DNA from: Calliopum simillimum
Taxonomy: Eukaryota > Arthropoda > Insecta > Diptera > Lauxaniidae
DNA length: 64,000 bases
Direction of reading: 5' to 3'
Assembly: GCA_951812925.1 (NCBI GenBank)
Contig: OX638368.1
Span: 150,584,492-150,648,491 of the forward strand
This document shows positions 45,912 to 56,190 of this stretch, in pieces. Under the pieces are notes generated by a model. The model saw only the letters and a program-made list of their open reading frames with translations. It ran no database searches and was not told the DNA's origin. The position numbers were made by a program, and so were the translations under genes. How positions within the stretch are numbered: position 1 is the first letter of the stretch; every line of letters starts with the position of its first letter.

Positions 45912-46316
45912 GGGTGGCCGTTATGTGCAAAGTCATTATAGATGATGATTTATCTGCTCCAAATGGCGGGAAAAAAATTTTACATTTTCAGATTTTTGAT
46001 TTTGAGTTCCTTCTGGCCCTGCAGAGACCTGGGATCGAATCGTCGCATCACTGACCTTACAACTCGTGCCGTAAAATGTGTTTCGCAAGTATTTCGCATA
46101 AGAAAACACATGACTTACGTCACGAGTTGTACGTTTACTGATGCTGCGATTCAAGCTCTGAGTGACCCTATGGTAAATTTGTCCATCTGTTTGTCAAAAT
46201 TACGATTATGACCAAAAGGATAAAGTTATATGAATTTAAAACACAAAATAGTTAGGGTCATAGTCTATATGATAAAATGTTTTAAATTTTGGAAAAAAGT
46301 AATATTACGGCCACCC
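45912..46316. mobile_element. MITE of 405 bp, GGGTGGCC ends, TA target
   Basis: GGGTGGCCGTTATGT at the left is matched by the inverse of ATTACGGCCACCC at the right, with TA on both sides (45910-45911, 46317-46318). No transposase. A truncated relative of its left end lies at 47113-47210. Confidence 0.75.
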
Positions 46317-46318
46317 TA

Positions 46319-47112
46319 ATATACACCATACATACAAATTGCTATGTAACACGAGCGGCAATTTTATTATATGACAAAATTATGCTGCCATTTATTTATT
46401 ATTTTATGAAAATGGCAAAATGAGACGACAAATGCTCCCTAGGGAGGCATTGGGGTTGTGAATGTGATTATAATGATTGCGACAAGAATCCCCAAAGTAC
46501 ACACACACACAGACACAAACTAATTTGTATTAACTTAAAAGCTGACTTCCCAATTTAATAGCATGAGGTTGGCAACTCTGTCTGAGTTGGCTTAATGATA
46601 CTGTACAATTTTCACGTTTTTTATTTTGCTTCTTCTCTCTGGAACTGGTAATTAACACTCGGGTTTCATAATTAAGTTTATGACTTAAAATGTTCGTTTA
46701 TGTTTCACATTCAGTGTCTGTCTGCCTGTTTGTCGCTGCCTATCTGTCTGTCTGTCATATAATTTAAATGCTGCTGTAGCACCCTAGAGGCTTTGCCTAT
46801 TTAAGTTTAAATACGATGCGGCATGTTTGTGTGCGTATGTTACTTAGGGGTATTATGTGCTTTTGTAAATTAAGCTTTATCGAGCGCATCATGATATGAC
46901 AAATGGTTGGCAGAAAATATAACAGCAATTTGAGGGGGTATGAGGCAAATGCAGCAGGGTTTTCCTCTTAGGTAATTTTCATAAAATGTTTATTATGAGT
47001 TAAAATTAAGTTGAAACAATTAAATAATCTTTCGCCATAGAATTAAGTAGCATTGTTATATGACTTGGGTTCAAGTTTTTAAATTGTTTAAGTTGTATAC
47101 TTGTGGGCGATA
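46319..47112. other. Intron sequence largely free of repeats
   Basis: Contains GTCTGT/CTGTCTGTCTGTC short runs near 46720-46760 and little else; possible regulatory DNA, no direct evidence. Confidence 0.3.
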
Positions 47113-47210
47113 AGGGTGGCCATTAGATACAATGAATTCATCATAGATCTGATTGGCTGCCAGAATCAGAATCAGTGACTTCAAATTAGCCAAAAAAAAA
47201 AACTATCGAG
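47113..47210. repeat. Truncated copy of the GGGTGGCC MITE
   Basis: AGGGTGGCCATTAGATACAA followed by ATTCATCATAGATCTGATT resembles the first 60 bp of the element at 45912. Confidence 0.5.
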
Positions 47211-48190
47211 ATTTCATTCAGACCTTTTTTTTTTTAATTTGTTCACTGTGTTATCAACAATCCTTCCAAAGCAAAGCAAATCGCGCACTTAATTTACCGA
47301 TTAAACAGCAAACCCAAGCACACGCAATTGGAACCCTTTACCATAAAATAATTATCTCTGTTTGACCTGTTAATGTGGTTACAAATCTCATTGAACACTT
47401 GTCTGTGGTTTGACACCAAAAGCGCTCCAGTTCCAGCACCAACACACGTAAAACTTTCTGCTGAATGTTGCAACAACGGTCAAGGTTGACACGCCTGAAA
47501 TACTCGCGAAATTTTATTTACCCATTCGTTGAAAACAAAACAATTTTAGTAACCGACCGCATCAGTCTGGCCTCAAACCACAATATTGCGACAAAATAAC
47601 ATCGAAAAATTCAATGTTGGCAGGCGCTTGTATTGAACGCCGCGCCATGCACATCCAAACCAGCCACAACCATCGTAATGGATTGTAAGCCAGAACGACG
47701 TATATATGTTGTAGAGGCAATTTGGCACATAATAGAATCCAATAGAATACAGCAATTCATTAAACATTTATAGACTCTGTAAATGGCATATAGCGTAGTA
47801 CTTGTGTAGCGCATAGCGCAGTGGGGCGTGAGTAGCGCCATTACCACAGTTAGTTGGTATTGCGTAAATTGTTCCAGTTCAATTCATTCACGTCGACCGC
47901 AAAATCAAATTAAACGTGGCTCGAAATTAATCGACAAATAACGACAACAACATGACCGCCCTTCTTTTGGTAAAAAAAAAAAAAAAAATGGAGAACCAGA
48001 AGTATCAGGGGGCGACTTCACTGCGGGATATGATGTTATTGATGGAGTTCTATAACGAAAAAAAGCCTTGGTTATAAGTAAAGATGTGTGAAAGTTTTGA
48101 TGTAACAATCCAGGAGTATTCCGAGTACTTTTAACAATAGATTTTCTTTCCAAAATTTAGTTATTGAAGGCTCATAATGCACGGGCAGAG
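47211..48190. other. Intron sequence, no gene recognised
   Basis: The part 47300-47900 is less AT-rich and lacks obvious repeats. Open frames on the minus strand (47573-47847) have no recognisable domain. A-run at about 47970-47988. Confidence 0.35.
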
Positions 48191-48489
48191 GCGTGGAGGG
48201 AAAATCCGGGCCCGGGGGTAATAATATACCGGGCCTCCTCCACTACTAGATTTTTTTTATTCGATACTAACACATCGTCGAGCGAATATTGTTTTTCCGT
48301 ATATGCAAGGATGCCAACGAGATATACTTATGTATGAAATGTTCAAAGTTGTGTGTCATAAAATAAAATTTCGGCCGGTTGATTTAATAATTGCTATAAA
48401 CTGAAGTGCGTTTCCATGTTTACTCTTTTTATGGTATGGTGAACCTAGTAGGAATATGTTCTACTGTATAATTTTGCTTATGAGTGATT

Positions 48490-49550
48490 CCATTCTCGCG
48501 GGCGCAACATTTTCAAGCATTTAAAGCTTGTTATTGTCTTTACCAAAAACATTTTTAATGAAATTATCCATTGAAGGACTTCATTTTAACTTGTTTTCTC
48601 ATAGAAATCTCAAAAAGATTTTAAAATAGCTAATAGAAAGGTTTTAAGTGCTATTGCGGGTGCAACAAAGTTTGCCTCATATTTCTAAATCATAGCATAA
48701 AAACACAAATGTCTGTTAATTCTGAAACATTTATTATATACTGACTTTGTAGTTTAAAAACAAATAAATCGATTAGCTAAAATACGATAAAAATAATGGA
48801 AAACAAAAACGAAAAAAAAGTTATTCACGTTTAAAGCATAGCGGGTGCAACATCGCGGGGGCACCATCTGTAGGTTTTGATATAATTTACGTCATTACAT
48901 ATTACAATCTCATTGGCCCTATGCTCCTCCTAGGAGTTAAAGGAGAATACATACATACATATTACAATCTCGATCTAACAAATGAATTATACAATAACTT
49001 GAGAGTATGAGGATCTAAAATATCAGAACTAAGTATTTCTACGAACAAAGGCAAGAAGAGAATAGATTTTTGGAAAAATATAGTTTATATGCTCAATAAA
49101 AGTGAATTTAGAGTCAAAAATGACTCCAAGATCATAATTAGACTACACAACCGATAGAGACAATCCAAATAACAAATATACTGTATTTATGGAACTTCTC
49201 AACTAAGTAAACGTTATTGAAAAACATTTTGAGATATTTAACGGGAGAAAATTTTGTACACTCCAATTAAAAACATTATTCAAATCATTCTGCAGTAAGA
49301 TAGAATCATTTAAACTGGAAATTTTACGAAAGAGCTTTAAGTCATCCGCATAAAGCAAAACATGGGCAAAATGAAAACATTTACAAATATTATGATAGCG
49401 ATAGCGAATGCAACCAATTTGAGCCAACGATTCTTTTAATTCTACTTAATATGCACTCCTATTAATGATGAATGTAAGTTTCCCTTTGGTTTCTTCTTTC
49501 TTTTACAAAGTTTCAAGTTACTTTTATACCTTTTTATCGCGGGTGCAACA
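48490..49550. repeat. Region with four direct GCGGG(C/T)GCAAC motifs
   Basis: GCGGGCGCAACATTTTCAAG (48498), GCGGGTGCAACAAAGTTTG (48657), GCGGGTGCAACATCGCGGGG (48841) and GCGGGTGCAACATTTAAAATG (49537) occur in the same orientation and are not seen elsewhere in the window. They may be the remains of a tandem or terminal repeat. A LINE fragment lies among them. Confidence 0.45.
48965..49440 (-). pseudogene. Non-LTR reverse transcriptase fragment (minus strand)
   Basis: Minus-strand reading gives HVLLYADDLKLFR (catalytic YADD), NDLNNVFNWSVQNFLPLNIS, then in another frame DLGVIFDSKFTFIEHI, and finally LLAFVRRN and PHTLKLLYNSFVRSRL. This is the palm-thumb part of a jockey/CR1-like LINE with at least two frameshifts. 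It is related in kind to the element at 2758-4500 but clearly diverged from it. Confidence 0.75.
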
Positions 49551-49559
49551 TTTAAAATG

Positions 49560-50280
49560 TTTAAGTTTTTTAGTCAATAATACTTACAAAGAAACAGGAA
49601 ATACTGACATATTTATTCATGAGACAATAATATGATGTTCTAGCTTGTAACTAATCACCAAAATATAATTTTAAACTGTTGGTGATAGCTAATACATAGA
49701 AATTTTACCAGGTACTAATTTTCAGTTTCAACTTAATTTTAGAATGATTATAACTCTAAGCACGCCAAATGCTTATATTTGAACCAAGGTCATACAAAAA
49801 TAGTTTTATTATACAATCTAAAAATTCTTCCTTATTTTGGCATCAAAAAAAAAAAAAAAATAAAAATAAAACATACAGTGATTTAAAAATTTATACCGAT
49901 ATAGGCTATAGTGGAATCGCCTATCTTTTTCGTGATTAAAAAGCATTTTTTGGTTTCAATATAAATTTAAGTGATTGGGAGACATGTTCCCTGAGGACAA
50001 TTCTTGTCGAAAAGAAACGCACAAACTTGTTTAGAAATTTCAGAAGCATAATTTCTTTTAAAATTCGTCACATACAGGGTATCCGAAAAGTCCCGAAACG
50101 GTCAAATATTTTAAAAGCTGCACGTTAAATCAAAAGGCACAAAACGAATGTCCAATAATTTTAAGAGACTTGCCAATCTTGACCCACCGTCAATCCATTA
50201 GGAAGTTTTAATGTTAAATGTTTGTATTAAGTTTGAATTTAATAAGGAACTTTAGTTTGTGAATAAACACATTTTAGAAT
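49560..50280. other. Intron sequence, no feature recognised
   Basis: AT-rich. A-run near 49848-49860; AATAAA-like words at 50260-50290 without an associated gene. Confidence 0.45.
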
Positions 50281-50812
50281 AAATAAAAGTATGTATTACA
50301 ATTCGCCGACACCGTTCAAAATTAGCTCCACTACATTTCTGTTTACGTTCAAAATAAACTCTTCTCTGCATATTTCTGTCTCCCTGTTATTATCAAGTCT
50401 CTACATGTGTTTTCGTTCATCATGTTGTTGGTCAAGCAACCTAGGCCACCTTCTAACCAAACAACGTATTGTCAGTAAGGCGCATCCCATACCACTATGG
50501 ACAAACACACTTCAAAATTCAATTAATATTTATTGAAATATAATAAAGATTTTTCAATCGATTACATTGATACATGCACCTTAAAACTAAAATCACACGC
50601 TTCACAACAACCCTGGTCAAAAATTAAATATCCTACACTGAAAATATTGCTTGTAACGGAGGTGCCATGCCCTCTTGTCCGAATTCGTTTAGTTTTTGCA
50701 CAGAGCTTACGCTGATTATTCCTAGTATTAATGATAAATATTGTTCCACTACCCCAAATAATGCTTGCACTTTGAAGTATTTTGAAAATGTTGCCATTTG
50801 AAATGGTGCCGC
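50281..50812 (+). repeat. 'GCCACGCCCTCTTGTCC' repeat family, copy 2
   Basis: Carries GGAGGTGCCATGCCCTCTTG with TCCGAATTCGTTTAG (50660-50695), CCTGGTCAAAAATTAAATA and GAGCTTACGCTGATTATTCC, in the order seen at 53525-54180. It includes about one sub-unit. Confidence 0.65.
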
Positions 50813-50814
50813 CG

Positions 50815-51663
50815 CACAGTGGTCCGAAAGGCTAATTTAGCTGCTAGAAGCCTGAAATTTTCAGCGATTAAATATATTATAGAAAGGGTTCTTCGCACTA
50901 AAAATGGGAGGTACACGTCAAGTTAGCGTGGTGCAGGTAGAGACCCGAGTTTTCAGGGCTTTACTTTATTATGGAAACAGTACTTTACATTAAAATGAGC
51001 GGTTTACGTCAAGTGGACGCGGCACATGTGTTCTTCGGTTCTTCACTGATTTGAAGTTTAATGGTTAACGAAAACAATTACAATCTACCTGAATAATTTT
51101 TAAACATCTTCTTTCTTTGCTTCTTGTTAAATTACCCATTATAAAGCTTTTTCCGTGTAATATGTGTGTAATCTTAAAATGCAACAAAAATTTAAGGGGC
51201 ACCTATTAGCGGCTAATTTTCTTCATTGTTTACATGACATTTCATAGATAAAAGAAACATAAACACTTTTGCATTATCGATCAATATGGGGAGTTAAAAG
51301 TTTAACTAAACTTTGGGCTACACGAAAAACTAAACTAAAACATTACACTTCTTACATTAATGTTTTCCCCACAGAAAATACTTTAATAAAAGACATATTT
51401 ACAGTAAAATTAATTCATACTTGACATAATTCAGGAAAAAAACAATAATTTAAAAAGTTTTCTAGTTCACTCACACGAACTCTTCAAAGATGCTGCTAAA
51501 AATAGACTGTGGTCTTATAGTAAATGCATCAATGCAATTGCTCATGTTTCGATCAACAAAGCAAAAAAAATAATGCGTAATCAGCTAGCAAACAAATTTC
51601 ATGCTTTTGAAAAACTAAAAAATTGACTTTATTCCATCTAGATTGACCTTTCGGACCACTGTG
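50815..51663. mobile_element. TIR element, about 850 bp, 17-bp perfect ends CACAGTGGTCCGAAAGG
   Basis: CACAGTGGTCCGAAAGG at 50815-50831 is matched exactly in inverse by CCTTTCGGACCACTGTG at 51647-51663. No transposase ORF is preserved. The sequence inside the left end holds two related segments, each with TACACGTCAAGTTAGCG/TTACGTCAAGTGGACGC. Confidence 0.75.
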
Positions 51664-51949
51664 CGCCGTACGATTTTTTTTTTTCTGTGTATAATCAATT
51701 AAAGTCGTGGTTTGTTGCAGTAACAAAAACCACAAAATATAATTAAATAGTGAATTATCTCGACGATCCAGATGCATAAGTCCTTATTATCATACTTAAT
51801 AATGAAGAATAATATGAAGCTCTCAACTTTCGTTTCCTTCAAATAAGGACAAAATACAATTTAGTTGCGTAAGAGACTGCATCAACACAAGTCATAGATA
51901 TATTGTTGTTTCTAAAAAATTGTTTATCAAAAAAATTTAAATAAATCCA

Positions 51950-51998
51950 ATGGAACAAAATGTTGATACCATAAACCTTAAACGGTGCGATACAAGCG
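51950..51998 (+). CDS. Candidate nested gene, exon 1
   Basis: The ATG at 51950 (context AATCCAATGG) opens MEQNVDTINLKRCDTS plus one base, then the donor G|GTAAGT at 51999 (phase 1). Nothing like it is repeated elsewhere in the window. It is supported because two further exons join it in frame. The first exon is only 49 coding bases, so this start is the least secure part of the model. Confidence 0.6.
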
Positions 51999-52055
51999 GT
52001 AAGTCTATTCGTTTATGTATGTTTGGCAAGTAAAAAAAATCACTTCATATTGCAG

Positions 52056-52094
52056 ATGGCTCTACAGGCTCCCAAGGCGTGAAAATTAAAAACG
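52056..52094 (+). CDS. Candidate nested gene, exon 2
   Basis: After a 57-bp intron ending in TTCATATTGCAG, 39 bases encode GSTGSQGVKIKN, with split Asp codons at each side, then the donor G|GTAAGG. A 57-bp intron is a normal small fly intron. Exon length is a multiple of three, so it could be skipped without losing frame. Confidence 0.6.
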
Positions 52095-53836
52095 GTAAGG
52101 ACTATATTTAGCACTGAATTTAATTCATCCCACATATCAAAGTTGCAACGAGGTGTTAAAAATTAAGTTTGAAAAAGCATTGCCGATCTTATAAAGGCAA
52201 AAGAACTATCCAGTGTACTTAAAAAAATATGATGTGTATGAAGTAAGGGAAACAACTCTCTCTGATTGAATTAGAGTTTCCAGGAAAAAAACAACTTTGT
52301 TGCTCTTCAAATTAGGGAGTTACGATAATTTTTTTTTTTAATGTGAAAATTAAATAATTTTTTAGTCAGAATTTTCAGCACTCTTGTTGCTAGTTTGTTG
52401 TGAAGAAAAAATGTTTTTGTTTCATTTCAATTCATACGATGAGTGTGCGCTTGAACCAAAATTGGGGATTTTATGGCGTTGTGTAGGAATTTAGCCGAAA
52501 ATTTTATTTTGAAAAATTCATGAAGTGTTATCGATTTTTTCAATCACATCTCTTATTTATCAACTGTTTTACATGAATCAAAGTTTATTTGATGCTCCCT
52601 AAAACTCTTCTCACAATATGGAAAAAAAAATTCTTTTATCCTTACTTTCATCAAAATTGACTTTTATATTTTAAATAAAATTGCTAGTTTTCTCAAAAAC
52701 ACCATCTTTTTTTTTACTCGAAAATATATTAAGAAGTTTCTTATAGTGGAAGTTAGTGGGTAAAGTTTTAAAGTGCATTAATTTTGTTCGGGTATTTTCA
52801 GTCTTGTGTCTGAATCAATTTTTAAATCATCTAAATAAAGCATCTACAATGGTGATCATAGCCACTATGTGTAACGTTTCCAACATTTTTCAATAAAAAA
52901 TCATATGTAAGTTATATATTTTTTTACTTAAATTTCTTCTGAATCGTCATATCAAAAAAAAAAGGATCGAAGTCTTGTAGGATGAAATTTAAAACTGAGT
53001 TTTCATCTTTTTCAATGTATGGACTGTTTTGCTGTTGCTTTAACGTTTTTTAATCCAACAAAAATAATTTTTTCAGCACAATTACCAAATCAATCGTAAC
53101 TTTGATCCTTTCAAGTTATAGAGTGTGCTCGGAAAAATACATCACAAGTGATAGACACAAACTTTGTTCCTATGAAATATTATCCTCAGATAACTTTATT
53201 ATATGCACTTAAGAAATTGTGATTTTTAATTATTTTCGAAGTGATATGAGCAAAAATGTGCATGCGAACGTAACGTTATCAACGATGGGCGTGTCCAAAT
53301 ATGTTTAATCTAAATATTTTGTTGTGCTTTAAGCAATTATCAAAGAGCATAAATACTGAAGACTGGATTCGGAATCAGCACTGACAAATAAGTACATCGA
53401 AAATGATTATTCTGGTTTTAGTTTGTTGTGCGTTTTTTTTTTTAAATGTTCCGTTTTCAAACCACATTTCAAAAAAACGATCAACTAGGATAATTATATT
53501 CGTAACAGATTTTGAAACTATGAAATACCCTGGCCAAAAAATAAATACCCTACACTACAGTATATTGAAAATTTTGCTTAAATGGGAGGTGCCACGCCCT
53601 CTTGTCCAAATTCACCCTTGGCATTTGAGTAAAATTTGCTTGAATTATCTCAAAAAACGTTTTCAGAATAGCGTTTTGAAGTTTCTGCTTATATGGGAGT
53701 TGCCACGCCCTCTTGTTCGATTCTATCCAGTTTTTGCTTAAAGCTTGCATTTGTTATTTTTAGTGTCTGAGTAAAATTTAGTTCGATTACCTCAAAAAAC
53801 GCTTTCATTTTAGCGTTTTGAAGCTTTTGCTTATAT

Positions 53837-54092
53837 CGCCGGGTTAAAACTACAACTAGACATCTACATTTTTATTGTTTTGAGAAAAACGCTTTTTCAG
53901 TTTTTCGAAATTCGATTTTTGTATGAGATTTTGAAATTTTCTGCTTCTTATTTCTTAAATAAAATTGGATGAGGACTATATTTCAAAAAACCGACAAAAC
54001 TGAGGCGTAGAACCTTTTTTTCTTCATGTTTCTGTTTACTTAACTCAAAATTTAAAAAAATTTCGATATCTATTTGTAGTTTTAACCCGACG
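53837..54092. mobile_element. MITE of 256 bp, ATAT target duplication
   Basis: CGCCGGGTTAAAACTACAAC at the left is returned by the inverse of TTGTAGTTTTAACCCGACG at the right. ATAT is present on both sides (53833-53836, 54093-54096). Removing it restores the interrupted repeat unit (GCTTATATGAGAGGTGCC). Confidence 0.8.
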
Positions 54093-54367
54093 ATATGAGA
54101 GGTGCCACGCCCTCTTGTCCGAATTCCAGTTTTTACTCAGAGCTTGCGCTTACAATTCATAGTATTTATGTGTATTTTGGTTGCATTATCGTGAAAAATA
54201 CTCCAAAAGTTGCATTTTGAAGATATTTTTTGTATGGACGGTAGGCATGTCCGTTGACTGATGTTGCTCATTTTCAATACCCCGAGCAAACTTTGACGAC
54301 GGAGGCTGTGTACCAAATTTCATTCAATTATCTTGCTTAGTTTTCCCAAAAAATGTATTTCCACACA

Positions 54368-54408
54368 CAGCCAGCCAGCCAGCCAGCCACCCAGCCAGCC
54401 AGACAGAC
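54368..54408. repeat. (CAGC)n microsatellite
   Basis: About eight CAGC units with one CACC interruption, passing into CAGACAGACA, inside the dispersed repeat. A usual position for this repeat family. Confidence 0.8.
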
Positions 54409-54756
54409 ATACGGACATGGCTATATCGACTCAGGTGACGCTGATCAAGAATATATATACTTTTCTATATCTGTCACGCCTCCTTCTCTACGTTACAAAC
54501 GGAAGGACAAAGTGACAAAAAATTAATTAATTCCAATTCCATTTCACATGTCATCCATTGGAGAAAGTTGTTTCCCTTACTTAGTTGATACCCATAAAAA
54601 TGTGAAATGATTTAAAACTGCAACCACTCCTTATTTCTGCGTTGCTGCTTTCTTGCAGTGATGCGAGTTCGTGCGTTATTACGGTAAATAACTACATATT
54701 TAAAAACAAAATTTATTTTTAAAAACTTTCGTTTGCATTTTTTTTTTACTCTACAG

Positions 54757-55046
54757 ACGTAGCGAAAAAACCAATAGCAACAGAAAGGTTTGGAGAAAAG
54801 CTAAAATCTATAGCCCAAAAATGTGATAATGGGTTATTAGAAATTCAGAAGCTTGCGGCCATGGAATGCGTGAAACAGCAGTATAGAGAACAGAAATTGA
54901 AATTTAAAATACAAAAATTTGAATTCCATAAGGAACTAAAAAATAAAAAACTGCACATGGAACTTAAGTTAAAAGGAAAAAAGTTGAAACTTAAAGAAAA
55001 ACTTAAAATGTATGAACTTGATTTGAAATTTGGCAAAACCACCTAA
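54757..55046 (+). CDS. Candidate nested gene, exon 3: lysine-rich coiled-coil protein, C-terminal part
   Basis: Acceptor TTTTTTTTTACTCTACAG, then 96 codons to a TAA. Joined with the first two exons the protein has 125 residues. The last 60 or so residues are a highly charged helix (KQQYREQKLKFKIQKFEF, KLHMELKLKGKKLKLKEKL), predicted coiled coil; VAKKPIATERFGEKL at the exon start is more ordinary. The open frame extends right to the acceptor and the three pieces fit in phase. No known domain recognised; charged tails of this kind occur after MADF or SANT-type DNA-binding domains in insect proteins, but no such domain is seen here. AATAAA lies at 55262. The second intron (2.66 kb) contains a repeat copy and a MITE. 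It is transcribed in the same direction as slou. Confidence 0.65.
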
Positions 55047-55261
55047 AGTGTCATAGCATAACCGTACGAATTTCAACAAAAAAAAATTTTTAAAAAAGTC
55101 TCATATATGTAACGGTGTTACAAATTACTCTTTTTTATAGGTTCAAACCATGAATCAGTTCTTTTTGCCTGGAGGTGTGGCAAACAAGTTGTCTAAAATA
55201 GTCGATGAGGTAAAAATGTTGTACGGTATTCATGGAATTTTCGAGAAAAGTGCTCTGAAGA

Positions 55262-55267
55262 AATAAA
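55262..55267 (+). terminator. Possible poly-A signal of the nested gene
   Basis: AATAAA, 216 bases after the stop codon. Between them a 38-codon ORF begins at 55150 (MNQFFLPGGVANKL...) directly after an acceptor-like TTTTTTATAG, so an extra alternative 3' exon is possible. Confidence 0.4.
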
Positions 55268-55338
55268 CGCACTTTTACATAGCATAATACGAAATGAATT
55301 CAAGTTTGTATGTATGCTAGATAGAGTCGAAATTTAGA

Positions 55339-56190
55339 TTCATCCCGAAACCAACTCAAAAGAAGGAAGGACTCTTAAAAACGATATCTGCATAATTTTT
55401 TTTTTTCGTTCCGACAAAAACCAATGGAGCACTTTTGATTCTACTGAAGGCCCATTTTGGCTAAAAAAACATGTTTTTTGGTCATAACTTTTTTTTTTCA
55501 TTACGAAAGGTGCCATAGAAATAAAAACTTTGTTCTTATAAAAATTTTGGCGTTTAAAACTTATAAATTTTTTTAAGATTTTTAATTAAGCGGCCGGAAA
55601 AACGATTTTTTTCTCAATAGCAAAGGCATCTAACGAAAAAAGTGACTATGGCAAAAATGCATAGAATTATTCAAAGAATACGTGTGAATTTTTTCAGAAT
55701 TTAAAAAAAATTTCCAAAAATTCTAAAAAAATTCACACCTATTCTCTGAAGGATTTTAAGCATTTTGTGTCTTATGAAATTTTTTCGCAGATGCCTTGAT
55801 TTTGACTAAACTTAGCATTTTACTGACGAACGTAAGCTTAACAGCTGAAAACTCAATTTGATAAATTTTTGAAAAACTATAAAATATCTCAAAAAATTTT
55901 GAAAAAATTCTTACGTCTTATTTGGACAATGCTAAGCATTTTTTTCCCTAAGCAAATTTTTCGTTAGATGCCTTGCTTTTAAGTAAAAAATTGTTTTTCC
56001 TGCCGCGTGATTGAAAAACGTAAAAAAATACGATTTTGGGACGCGAATGTTATCTATACCCCCAAAAAACTTTTAATTTTTAAACGACAACATGTTTTTG
56101 CAGCCAAAATGTACTAAGTAGAATCAAAAATGCTTCATTGGATATTGTCTTTAAGAGTCCTTCTAACTTTTGAGTTAGTTTCGGGATGAT
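55339..56190. mobile_element. Foldback element, about 850 bp, with inner palindromes
   Basis: TCATCCCGAAACCAACTCAA with AAGGACTCTTAAA at the left is returned in inverse at 56150-56190. The central part (55650-55775) is itself an inverted repeat related to 37986-38183, around TGTGAATTTTTT...AAAAAATTCACAC. No ORF. Confidence 0.7.

Larger units (their letters stand above)
53350..54520 (+). repeat. 'GCCACGCCCTCTTGTCC' repeat family, copy 3, with tandem sub-units
   Basis: GGTGCCACGCCCTCTTGTCC or a close variant occurs near 53587, 53699 and 54104, each followed by CAGTTTTTGC/TTACTCAGAGCTTGC-type sequence. The end carries CAGACATACGGACATGGCTA, ATCGACTC and TTACAAACGGAAGGACAAAG. It is interrupted by the small element at 53837-54092. 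Confidence 0.75.
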
